The translations under genes were made by a program, and so were the position numbers. A stretch of DNA of 64,000 nucleotides from APNM01 sp040361335 (GTDB taxonomy: Bacteria > Pseudomonadota > Gammaproteobacteria > Nevskiales > Salinisphaeraceae). Location of the stretch: positions 62,001 through 126,000 of the forward strand of contig NZ_APNM01000003.1 of assembly GCF_040361335.1 (NCBI RefSeq). Direction: 5' to 3'. Positions 37,421-48,621 of the stretch are shown here, one piece after another (position 1 is the stretch's first letter; each line of letters starts with the position of its first letter). The notes under the pieces were generated by a model. The model worked only from the letters and a program-made list of their open reading frames with translations, was not told where the DNA came from and made no database searches.

Positions 37421-37510
37421 CTAACCACAGAGCCACAGAGGACACAGAGGGATAAAGAGAAGAAGCAAAAACCGTTCTTTCTCTGTGCTCTCTGTGACTC
37501 TGTGGTTAAC
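37421..37510. repeat. CACAGAG-word palindrome between cysS and folD
   Basis: The left arm CTAACCACAGAG, CACAGAGG, ACACAGAGG is mirrored by a right arm ending GACTCTGTGGTTAAC, which runs into the folD stop codon. Related copies are at 56385-56513 and 59883-60034. Placed between convergent genes, it may act as a bidirectional transcript end. Confidence 0.7.
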
Positions 37511-38372
37511 CTTCCTGATCGGCGTCGTGGCGCTCGGCGGCGAGCAGGGTGTTCTCCATGAGCATGGCCACGGTCATGGGGCCGACGCCGCCCGGTACGG
37601 GCGTGATCCAGGCGGCGCGCTCGGCCGCGGCCTCGAATTCGATATCGCCGACCAGCTTGCCGTCGGGCGAGCGGTTCATGCCGACATCGATCACGGTGGC
37701 CCCGGGGCGCACCCATTCGCCCGGCACCAGGCCCGGTTTGCCGACCGCCACTACCAGAATCTCGGCCTGGCGCACCTCGGATTCCAGATCGCGGGTGAAG
37801 CGGTGGCAGACGGTCACGGTCGCGCCCTTTAGCAACAGCTCCAGGGCCATCGGCCGGCCCACGATGTTGGAGGCGCCGACCACCACCGCCTTGCGGCCGT
37901 AGAAGGGTTCCTCGATCTCCTCCAGCAGGCGCACGATGCCCAGCGGCGTGCAGGCGCGCATCAGCGGCATGCGCTGGGCCAGCAGGCCGACGTTATAGGG
38001 ATGGAATCCGTCCACGTCCTTGTCCGGCCGGATGCGCTCGATCACCGTGCCGCTGCCGATGTGGGCGGGCAGAGGCAACTGGACCAGGATCCCGTCGATC
38101 TCGGGATCCTCGTTGAAGTCGTCGATCAGGGCCAGCAACTCGTCCTGCTGAAGGTCGGCGCCGGCATAGACGGGCTTGGAGACGATGCCGACATCCTCGC
38201 AGGCCTCGACCTTCTTGCGCACGTAGACCCGGGAGGCGTTGTCGTCGCCGACCAGGACCACGGCCAGACCGGGTGCGCGCAGGCCGTCGCTCCGGCGTTG
38301 AGCGATCCGCTCCTTGAGGCGGGTGCGTCGGGCGGCCGCGATGGCCTTGCCGTCGATGATCCGGGCGGTCAT
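37506..38372 (-). CDS. folD: Methylene-THF dehydrogenase / methenyl-THF cyclohydrolase
   Basis: Interconverts one-carbon folates using NADP. The 288-residue protein shows the substrate lysine region YVRKKVEACEDVG, VQLPLPAHI, DVDGFHPYNVG, ASNIVGRPMALELL and the C-terminal PVPGGVGPMTVAMLMENTL. Convergent with cysS; its 3' end abuts a palindrome. Confidence 0.97.
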   Translation of the reverse strand: MTARIIDGKAIAAARRTRLKERIAQRRSDGLRAPGLAVVLVGDDNASRVYVRKKVEACEDVGIVSKPVYAGADLQQDELLALIDDFNEDPEIDGILVQLPLPAHIGSGTVIERIRPDKDVDGFHPYNVGLLAQRMPLMRACTPLGIVRLLEEIEEPFYGRKAVVVGASNIVGRPMALELLLKGATVTVCHRFTRDLESEVRQAEILVVAVGKPGLVPGEWVRPGATVIDVGMNRSPDGKLVGDIEFEAAAERAAWITPVPGGVGPMTVAMLMENTLLAAERHDADQEG

Positions 38373-38435
38373 CCGTCCACAGTCGCTGGAAAGAGCGCGG
38401 ATTCTCGCACGGGGTCAGCGCGGGGCACAATAAGC

Positions 38436-38464
38436 TTCGACCGTGGCCCGCCCACGTGTATAAT
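38436..38464 (+). promoter_or_regulatory. Promoter of the tRNA-Pro array
   Basis: TTCGAC (38436-38441), a 17-base spacer and a perfect TATAAT (38459-38464). A second -10 candidate, TACAAT, is at 38486. Transcription would cross both truncated tRNA-Pro units before reaching the complete tRNA-Pro. Confidence 0.6.
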
Positions 38465-38500
38465 GCGCGCCGTTTTCCCCGCGGGTACAATGCGCACCGG

Positions 38501-38925
38501 CGGGGCATAGCGCAGCCTGGTAGCGCGTCTGCTTTGGGGTGAGTCCCGACCGTCCGTCCGGTGGACGGACGCAGCGGGGCGAACGCCGAAGGGCGCAGGC
38601 CCGAGGCCGGGTTTCTTGGCGAGGCATTGCCGAGCCTAGAAACAGACTGCTCGCAAAGCGGACGCGACGGTGGCGGCGGCCCCGGACGGGCGCTAAGGTT
38701 GGACCCTTGGAACGGGGCATAGCGCAGCCTGGTAGCGCGTCTGCTTTGGGGTGAGTCCCCGACCGTCCGTCCGGTGGACGGACGCAGCGGGGCGAACGCC
38801 GACGGGCGCAGGCCCGAGGCCGGGTTTCTTGGCGAGGTTTTGCCGAGCCTAGAAACAGACTGCTCGCAAAGCGGACGCGACGGTGGCGGCGGCCCCGGAC
38901 GGGCGCTAAGGTTGGACCCTTGGAA
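38501..38925 (+). repeat. Two tandem units starting with the 5' half of tRNA-Pro
   Basis: Units 38501-38712 (212 bp) and 38713-38925 (213 bp) are nearly identical. Each begins with the first 38 bases of tRNA-Pro, through the anticodon, and then leaves the tRNA sequence. The spacer can form GTCCGTCC-GGT-GGACGGAC, CGCC-GAAG-GGCG and a GTTTCT/AGAAAC stem with a tandem G-A internal loop. CGCGTCTGCTTT of the tRNA half can pair with AAAGCGGACGCG at 38655-38666. Confidence 0.9.
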
Positions 38926-39002
38926 CGGGGCATAGCGCAGCCTGGTAGCGCGTCTGCTTTGGGAGCAGAAGGTCGCAGGTTCAAATCCTGCTGCCCCGAC
39001 CA
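38926..39002 (+). tRNA. tRNA-Pro (TGG)
   Basis: Complete: acceptor CGGGGCA/TGCCCCG, anticodon stem TCTGC/GCAGA with loop TTTGGGA (anticodon TGG), T-arm GGTTCAAATCC, encoded CCA. It is preceded by two partial copies of its own 5' half. Confidence 0.96.
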
Positions 39003-39014
39003 TCTCGAGCAGAT

Positions 39015-39090
39015 GCGCCCGTAGCTCAGGGGATAGAGCATCGGCCTTCTAAGCCGACGGTCGCTGGTTCGAATCCAGCCGGGCGCGCCA
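39015..39090 (+). tRNA. tRNA-Arg (TCT)
   Basis: Complete: acceptor GCGCCCG/CGGGCGC, anticodon stem TCGGC/GCCGA with loop CTTCTAA (anticodon TCT), encoded CCA. Its last 19 bases recur twice downstream at 182 bp intervals. Confidence 0.96.
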
Positions 39091-39454
39091 ATCGTCGATT
39101 TCGACGACAGATGGTCATAAGGCCGTGAAGCTGGATTCGGTCGATTCGAACCAGCGACAATGAAAGAGATGGTTCGACGGATTCGCGCAGCGAATACGAA
39201 CAACGCCGCGCAGCGGCGTTGACCCGAAGGGCGAGGGGCCGCAGGCCCCGAGTAATCCAGCCGGGCGCGCCAATCGTCGATTTCGACGACAGATGGTCAT
39301 AAGGCCGTGAAGCTGGATTCGGTCGATGCGAACCAGCGACAATGAAAGAGATGGTTCGACGGATTCGCGCAGCGAATACGAACAACGCCGCGCAGCGGCG
39401 TTGGCCCGGAGGGCGAGGGGCCGCAGGCCCCGAGTAATCCAGCCGGGCGCGCCA
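39072..39454 (+). repeat. Tandem 182 bp repeats carrying the 3' end of tRNA-Arg
   Basis: Units 39072-39253 and 39254-39435, plus a final 19-base partial (39436-39454). Each begins with the last 19 bases of tRNA-Arg including CCA. Inside lie hairpins AACGCCGC-GCA-GCGGCGTT and GGGGCC-GCA-GGCCCC, and a 16-base perfect reverse complement of the tRNA-Arg T-arm region (39143-39158 against 39060-39075). Unit 2 differs by a few substitutions. The layout mirrors the E. coli tyrT 178 bp repeats. Reading frames crossing these units are repeat artefacts. Confidence 0.92.
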
Positions 39455-39460
39455 AAATTT

Positions 39461-39504
39461 GTTTCAGGTTTCGTGTTGAGCAAGTGAGGCACGAAACACG
39501 AAAC
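39461..39504. repeat. Palindrome of GTTTCGTG words
   Basis: The arms at 39461-39475 and 39490-39504 match at 13 of 15 positions around a 14-base loop. It lies between the tRNA-Arg array and tRNA-His and shares its word with 15367-15423. Confidence 0.6.
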
Positions 39505-39514
39505 GGTTTTCAAT

Positions 39515-39591
39515 GGTGGACGTAGCTCAGTTGGTAGAGCCCCGGATTGTGATTCCGGTCGTCGTGGGTTCGAGTCCCATCGTCCACCCCA
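39515..39591 (+). tRNA. tRNA-His (GTG)
   Basis: The extra 5' G(-1) faces discriminator C73, as is diagnostic for tRNA-His. Anticodon stem CCGGA/TCCGG with loop TTGTGAT (anticodon GTG), encoded CCA. Confidence 0.96.
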
Positions 39592-39643
39592 TTTCCACCG
39601 CTGGCGCGGTATGGCGCTTGTGGTATTATTCCGCGTCTTCGGC

Positions 39644-39719
<76 letters not shown>

Positions 39720-39785
39720 TTTTCCCCACCGGTCGAGAAGGTCGGCCCTCGCGGCCGGTGCCGAGTAATCGGTGCCGAGTATCCG

Positions 39786-39791
39786 TATAAT
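39786..39791 (+). promoter_or_regulatory. -10 element of tig
   Basis: A perfect TATAAT 54 bases before the tig ATG, just after a duplicated 12-base word CGGTGCCGAGTA. No strong -35 at the proper spacing. Confidence 0.45.
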
Positions 39792-39844
39792 CCCCGTCCC
39801 GTAATAGATCCGCAGCCGGAACGACGGAGTCCGGTATTGAATCC

Positions 39845-41197
39845 ATGACGCAAGACCCCAACACCAGTAACACTATGCAAGTATCGGTTGAGAACGCCGG
39901 CGGCCTCACCCGCCGCATGACGGTCCAGGTCCCGCCGGAGCGGGTGGAGAAGGCCGTGGAGGAGAAGGTCCGCCGCGCGGGCCGCCACGCCAAGATTCCC
40001 GGCTTCCGTCCCGGCAAGGCGCCCTACAAGGTGCTGTACCAGCGCTACGCGGACAGCGCCCGCGCCGAGGTGGCGAGCGAGCTGGTGCAGGCGACCTATC
40101 CCGAGGCGATCGAGCAGGAGGGGCTGAAGCCCGCCGGCCGGCCGCAGCTCGAGCTGGGCGACCAGTCGCCGGAGAGTGGCCTGGCCTATACCGCGAGCTT
40201 CGACGTCTATCCCGAGATCGAGCTCCAGGGCCTGGACAAGCTCAAGGTCGAGAAACCGGTCGCCGAGGTCACCGATGCCGACATCGACAAGACCATCGAG
40301 CGTCTGCGCGAGCAGAACAAGGAATTCGCCGAGGTCGAACGCGAATCCGCCGACGGCGACCAGGCGGTGATCGATTTCGTCGGCCGCCTCGACGGCGAGC
40401 CCTTCGAGGGCGGCAGCGGCGAGGACGTCGAGGTCACCCTGGGCGAAGGCCGCTTCCTGCCCGACCTGGAGCGGGCGCTGGTCGGCCGCAAGCCGGGCGA
40501 GACCTTCCAGGTCGACGTGAGTTTCCCCGAGGACTACGGCGCCGAGCAATTGGCCGGCAAGACCGCGGACTTCGAGGTCACGGTCAAGAGCGTGTCCGAG
40601 CCGCGGCTGCCGGAGCTCGATGCCGCCTTCTTCCAGAAGATGGGCGTCGAGGAGGGTGGCGAGACCGCGTTGCGCGAGAAGGTCGCGGAGTCCCTGCGCC
40701 GCGAGGTCGCCAACGCCGTGGACCAGAAGGTGAAGACCCAGGTCATGGACGGCGTGCTCGAGGCCAACCCGATCGACGTGCCGGAGGGCCTGGTGGCGCA
40801 GGAGATCGAGCGCATGCGCGGCGAGGCGCTGTCGCGGCTGCCCCAGCAGATGCGCCAGGATCCCGAGCAGGCCAAGCAGTTGCTGCCCGATGAGGCATTG
40901 CGCGAGGGCGCCGAGCGGCGCGTCGCGCTCGGCCTGCTGATCGCGGAGGTGATCTCGGACCAGGGCATCGAGCTGGATCGCGACCGGGTCGAGGCCAAGC
41001 TCGACGAGCTCGCCGCCGGCTACGAGCAGACCGAGGCGGTCAAGAGCTACTATCGCAACAACCCGCAGATGATGCAGGGTGTCGAGGCGATGGTCATGGA
41101 GGATCAGGTCATCGAGCGGTTGCTCGAGGGCGCCAAGGTCAAGGAGAAGAAGACCGACGTCGACGACCTGCTGGGCGGCGAGCAGGAATCCGCCTGA
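39845..41197 (+). CDS. tig: Trigger factor (ribosome-associated chaperone)
   Basis: A 450-residue chaperone and peptidyl-prolyl isomerase at the ribosome exit tunnel. The ribosome-binding N-domain contains the signature GFRPGKAPYKVL (G-F-R-x-G-x-x-P). The FKBP-like middle domain spans about 165-255 (DQAVIDFVGRLDGEPFEGG). The helical C-terminal domain holds the rest. It heads the tig-clpP-clpX-lon-hupB series. Confidence 0.97.
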   Translation: MTQDPNTSNTMQVSVENAGGLTRRMTVQVPPERVEKAVEEKVRRAGRHAKIPGFRPGKAPYKVLYQRYADSARAEVASELVQATYPEAIEQEGLKPAGRPQLELGDQSPESGLAYTASFDVYPEIELQGLDKLKVEKPVAEVTDADIDKTIERLREQNKEFAEVERESADGDQAVIDFVGRLDGEPFEGGSGEDVEVTLGEGRFLPDLERALVGRKPGETFQVDVSFPEDYGAEQLAGKTADFEVTVKSVSEPRLPELDAAFFQKMGVEEGGETALREKVAESLRREVANAVDQKVKTQVMDGVLEANPIDVPEGLVAQEIERMRGEALSRLPQQMRQDPEQAKQLLPDEALREGAERRVALGLLIAEVISDQGIELDRDRVEAKLDELAAGYEQTEAVKSYYRNNPQMMQGVEAMVMEDQVIERLLEGAKVKEKKTDVDDLLGGEQESA

Positions 41198-41238
41198 GCC
41201 GGCGAAACGTACTGGCAGTCACGCAGACAGGAGCGAGC

Positions 41239-41883
41239 ATGAGCGCATACGATCGCGACCCGCGTCCGAGCAACATCGGCCTGGTGCCGATGGTGGTGGA
41301 GCAGACCGCGCGCGGCGAGCGTGCCTTCGACATCTATTCCCGCCTGCTCAAGGAGCGGGTGGTGTTCGTCGTGGGCGGCATCGACGACCACATGGCCAAC
41401 CTGATCGTGGCGCAGTTGCTGTTCCTGGAGTCCGACAACCCGGACAAGGACATCCAGCTCTACATCAACTCGCCGGGCGGGGTGATCACGGCCGGGATGT
41501 CGATCTACGACACCATCCAGTTCATCAAGCCGGACGTGACCACGCTGTGCGTGGGTCAGGCCGCGAGCATGGGTGCCGTGCTGCTGGCCGCGGGCGCGCC
41601 GGGCAAGCGCTATTGCCTGCCGCATTCGCGGGTGATGATGCACCAGCCGCTGGGCGGCTTTCAGGGTCAGGCGTCGGACATCGAGATCCACGCCCGCGAG
41701 ATCCTGCACGCCCGCGAGCGTCTCAACGAGATCCTGGCGCACCACACCGGCCAGTCGATCGAGAAGGTCTCGCAGGACACCGACCGCGACTATTTCATGA
41801 GCGCGGAGGAAGCCCGCGAGTACGGGGTCGTCGACCGGGTGCTCACCACCCGTTCCGCGATGGCCTCGGAGGCCGGTGGCTGA
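41239..41883 (+). CDS. clpP: ATP-dependent Clp protease proteolytic subunit
   Basis: A serine protease of 214 residues forming the ClpP barrel. The catalytic triad is S110 (GQAASMGA), H135 (HQPLGG) and D184, one residue offset from the E. coli precursor numbering. The ATG has GGAGCGAGC just upstream. It is followed by its unfoldase gene clpX. Confidence 0.98.
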   Translation: MSAYDRDPRPSNIGLVPMVVEQTARGERAFDIYSRLLKERVVFVVGGIDDHMANLIVAQLLFLESDNPDKDIQLYINSPGGVITAGMSIYDTIQFIKPDVTTLCVGQAASMGAVLLAAGAPGKRYCLPHSRVMMHQPLGGFQGQASDIEIHAREILHARERLNEILAHHTGQSIEKVSQDTDRDYFMSAEEAREYGVVDRVLTTRSAMASEAGG

Positions 41884-41973
41884 CCGCGGCGTGCGGCGTC
41901 CGGCGGGCTACCATGTCACGCCGGTGTTGTACTATCGTGGTAACCGGATCGTTTCAGGAGTCGAGGTCCCCCA

Positions 41974-43260
<1,287 letters not shown>

Positions 43261-43403
43261 TCGGCTCCGGGACCGGCCGCCGCTCTCCCCGGGGCGTCTC
43301 GGCTTGAAACACGGGCGGACCGGCCACATCTAGTGGTCAGGAAACATCCACGCTCGCCGATAACCACACCATGTCATCGGCGTCCGTCTCGAGGTCGAAC
43401 CCC

Positions 43404-45809
<2,406 letters not shown>

Positions 45810-45815
45810 ACGGCC

Positions 45816-45838
45816 CCGCGGGTCCGCCGGACCCGCGG
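45816..45838 (+). terminator. Hairpin after lon
   Basis: A perfect 10 bp stem (45816-45825 with 45829-45838) with loop GCC, six bases after the lon stop, without a T-run. Confidence 0.5.
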
Positions 45839-45868
45839 TAACCCCGCGAAACCGCATGAATACGTTGG

Positions 45869-45898
45869 TTGACGGGTTGTTGAGGCGCTTGGTATAAA
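45869..45898 (+). promoter_or_regulatory. Promoter of hupB
   Basis: TTGACG (45869-45874), an 18-base spacer and TATAAA (45893-45898), followed by a 150-base leader to the hupB ATG. Confidence 0.65.
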
Positions 45899-46057
45899 AC
45901 CGGCTCGTTCGCCATCGCAGCGATTTGCAATCCGGCGGCGAGCGCACGAATCGCGACAGGGCTATCCCGCACAAAAAGGTTGCGGCCGACAAGCAATCCG
46001 GACGTGACGGGAGCGCGCCTGGTCATCACGACACAATCCAGAGGGGATGATTCCATC

Positions 46058-46330
46058 ATGAACAAATCCGATCTGATCGACGCCGTAGCCGCGAAGGCGG
46101 ACCTCTCCAAGGCCGATGCCACCCGTGCCGTGGACGGCATGGTGGACGCCGTCACCGACGCGCTGAAGCGCGGTGACAAGGTCTCCCTGGTGGGCTTCGG
46201 CGTGTTCTCGGTGCGCAAGCGCGCCGCGCGTCAGGGCCGCAATCCCAAGACCGGCCAGTCGATCACGATCCCGGCTGGCAAGACGCCGGGCTTCAAGGCT
46301 GGAAAGGCACTCAAGGATGCCGTAAACTAG
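46058..46330 (+). CDS. hupB: DNA-binding protein HU-beta
   Basis: A nucleoid protein of 90 residues. MNKSDLIDAVAAKADLSKADA opens it, followed by GFGVFSVRKRAARQGRNPKTGQ with the DNA-bending arm and the C-terminal GKALKDAVN. It directly follows lon, as in E. coli. AGAGGGGA lies upstream of the ATG. Confidence 0.97.
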   Translation: MNKSDLIDAVAAKADLSKADATRAVDGMVDAVTDALKRGDKVSLVGFGVFSVRKRAARQGRNPKTGQSITIPAGKTPGFKAGKALKDAVN

Positions 46331-46384
46331 CGCGCCTTCACCGGGTGCTGACCGGGTAGGCCGCGGCCGGGCCGGGCACCCACC

Positions 46385-46460
46385 GGGTGCTTAGCTCAGC
46401 TGGTAGAGCGTCGCCCTTACAAGGCGAATGTCGGCGGTTCGATCCCGTCAGCACCCACCA
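46385..46460 (+). tRNA. tRNA-Val (TAC)
   Basis: Acceptor GGGTGCT/AGCACCC, anticodon stem TCGCC/GGCGA with loop CTTACAA (anticodon TAC), encoded CCA. It complements the tRNA-Val (CAC) at 7618. Confidence 0.96.
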
Positions 46461-46468
46461 GTTAGCGC

Positions 46469-46545
46469 GGAGCGGTAGTTCAGCTGGTTAGAATACCGGC
46501 CTGTCACGCCGGGGGTCGCGGGTTCGAGTCCCGTCCGCTCCGCCA
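46469..46545 (+). tRNA. tRNA-Asp (GTC)
   Basis: Acceptor GGAGCGG/CCGCTCC, anticodon stem CCGGC/GCCGG with loop CTGTCAC (anticodon GTC), encoded CCA. Co-transcribed with tRNA-Val, eight bases apart. Confidence 0.96.
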
Positions 46546-46598
46546 TTTAGCAAGAACCGCGTCGATCCGGTCCCGGACCGGGTCGCGCGTCGAACGAC

Positions 46599-46624
46599 AC
46601 GGGGCGCTTCGGCGCCCCGTTTTT
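46599..46624 (+). terminator. Rho-independent terminator after tRNA-Asp
   Basis: A nine-pair stem ACGGGGCGC/GCGCCCCGT with a TTCG tetraloop, followed directly by TTTT. This is the clearest classical terminator in the window. Confidence 0.9.
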
Positions 46625-46697
46625 GTTACAACGAGGGCAGGGAACGCCGCGCGGCCCGGCCGGGACCGCGCGGGGACACGGCCCCGGGTAGAGCGTT

Positions 46698-48608
46698 ATG
46701 TTGCAGCGGATTCGAGACAACGCCAGCGGCCCGATCGCCTATGTGGTCGTCGGCCTCATCAGCCTGGTCTTCGGCGTCTGGGGCATCGGCTCGTACTTCA
46801 CCGAGGACCCGAACCCCCCGGTCGCCAAGGCCGGCGACGTCGAGATCACCAAGTACCAGTTGCAGCGGGCCTACGATCAGCGCTATCAGCGCCTGCAGCG
46901 CCTGATGGGAGATAACTTCGATCACGACATGATCGATCCCCAGCGCTTCCGCCGCGGCATCCTGGACGGGCTGGTCCAGGACGCACTGCTGCAGCAATAC
47001 GCCCGCGACGCGGGCTACCGCGTGACCGACGCCGCGCTGCTGCAGGCGCTGCGTTCCGAACAGCAGTTCCAGGTGGACGGTCGGTTCTCGCCCGAGCGTT
47101 ACCGTGCCCTGCTGTCGCAGGCCGGTCTCGCGCCCGGCCAGTTCGAGGCGGGCCTGCGCGACGACCTCGTCGTCCAGCAGGTACGCACCGGCGTGATCGA
47201 GAGCGCCTTCGCCACCCACCGCGAGGTGCTGGCGGACTATCGGCTCGACAAACAGCGGCGCGAGCTCGCCTACCTGGCCTTCGAGGCCGACGATCTGCGC
47301 GACGAGGTGGACGTCAGCGACAGCGAGATCCAGGCCCACTACGAGCGGAATCCCCAGGCCTACACACGCCCCGAGCGGGTCAAGCTCGCGTACGTCGAGG
47401 TCGACCGCAACGAGCTCGCGCCGGCGGCCGAGCCGGACGAGGAATTCCTGCGCGCGCTCTACGAGCAGGAGAAGGATGCCCGCTTCCGCACCGCCGAGCG
47501 CCGCAAGGCCCGGCATATCCTGGTGCGCATCGGCGAGGACGGCGAAGCCGACGCCGCGCGTCGGGAGATCCAGCGGTTGTCGGCCCGGCTGGACGAAGGC
47601 GCCGCCTTCGCCGAGTTGGCGCGCGAGCATTCCGACGACGAGTCCACCGCGAAGGACGGCGGCATGCTGGACTGGGTGACCCGCGGCAGCATGGTCGCCG
47701 CCTTCGAGAAGGCCTTGTTCAAGCTGGAGGAGGGCGAGGTGTCGGCCCCGGTCAAGACCGACTTCGGTTGGCACCTGATCAAGCTTGAGGAGATCGATCC
47801 CAGCGAAACCAAGCCGTTCGATTCGCCGGAGGTCCAGGACGAACTCCTCGAGGTGTATCGCGCCCAGGAACGCGATCAGCGCTTCCGGCAGCTCAGCGAG
47901 CGGCTGGACAGCCTCAGTTTCGAGGCGCCGGATTCGTTGAAACCCCTTGCCGATGAGCTGGACCTGGAGATCCGCGAGAGCGGCTGGATCAGCCGCGACG
48001 GCGGCGAGGGGCTGGGCGATTACGACGCCGTGCGCAAGGCCGCCTTCTCCGATGCGGTGCTCAAGGACCGCCTGAACAGCACGCCCATCCAGCTCTCCAG
48101 CGACCGCCTGGTGGTGGTGCGCGTGGCCGAGCATCAGAAGGGCGAACGCCGTCCGTTGTCGGCGGTGCGCGACGAGATCGCCGCGACGCTGCGCGAGCAG
48201 GCCGCCGCGGAGCGCGCCCGCACCCTGGCCGAGGAGGCGAGGGCGGCGGCCGAGTCCGGGCGGCCGCTGGCCGAGATCGCCGAGACGGGGCCGGCCGAGT
48301 TGCACGAGCCCGGTTGGGTGACCCGCGAGAACGGCGATCTGGACGCGGCGCTGCGCGATGCCCTGTTCGCGATGCCGCGCCCGGCGGACGCGGCCAGCTA
48401 CGCCCTGGCATCCCTGCCCGCCGGCGGCACCGCCGTGCTGCGGCTGAGCGGCGTCGAGCCGGGCGAGCCGCCGGCCGGCGGCATCGCCGACGCCGGCACT
48501 CGCGCCCGTGCCGTGCGCGGCCGTATCGCGGGCATGGAGTACGCCGCGCTGCGCAAGAGCCTGGAGGACGATTACCAGGTCGAGATATACGAGGACCGGC
48601 TCGACTGA
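46698..48608 (+). CDS. ppiD: Peptidyl-prolyl cis-trans isomerase / chaperone PpiD
   Basis: A periplasmic folding factor anchored in the inner membrane. It has 636 residues with one N-terminal helix (about 12-34, GPIAYVVVGLISLVFGVWGIG), a SurA-like N-domain (35-200), a parvulin domain (about 265-365; RKARHILVRI, LAREHSDDESTAKDGGMLDWV and APVKTDFGWHLIKLEE) and a C-terminal region. Its place after hupB is standard in gammaproteobacteria. Confidence 0.95.
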   Translation: MLQRIRDNASGPIAYVVVGLISLVFGVWGIGSYFTEDPNPPVAKAGDVEITKYQLQRAYDQRYQRLQRLMGDNFDHDMIDPQRFRRGILDGLVQDALLQQYARDAGYRVTDAALLQALRSEQQFQVDGRFSPERYRALLSQAGLAPGQFEAGLRDDLVVQQVRTGVIESAFATHREVLADYRLDKQRRELAYLAFEADDLRDEVDVSDSEIQAHYERNPQAYTRPERVKLAYVEVDRNELAPAAEPDEEFLRALYEQEKDARFRTAERRKARHILVRIGEDGEADAARREIQRLSARLDEGAAFAELAREHSDDESTAKDGGMLDWVTRGSMVAAFEKALFKLEEGEVSAPVKTDFGWHLIKLEEIDPSETKPFDSPEVQDELLEVYRAQERDQRFRQLSERLDSLSFEAPDSLKPLADELDLEIRESGWISRDGGEGLGDYDAVRKAAFSDAVLKDRLNSTPIQLSSDRLVVVRVAEHQKGERRPLSAVRDEIAATLREQAAAERARTLAEEARAAAESGRPLAEIAETGPAELHEPGWVTRENGDLDAALRDALFAMPRPADAASYALASLPAGGTAVLRLSGVEPGEPPAGGIADAGTRARAVRGRIAGMEYAALRKSLEDDYQVEIYEDRLD

Positions 48609-48621
48609 GCCGGCCGTCGCC

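Noticed and set aside
38415..39513. Minus-strand frames of 100-340 residues across the tRNA-Pro/tRNA-Arg arrays, with repeated peptides such as GAPGWIRTSDRR and RGLRPLALR
   Set aside because: They are antisense translations of tRNAs and their tandem repeats. The peptide repeats simply reflect the DNA repeats, and no start or SD supports them.
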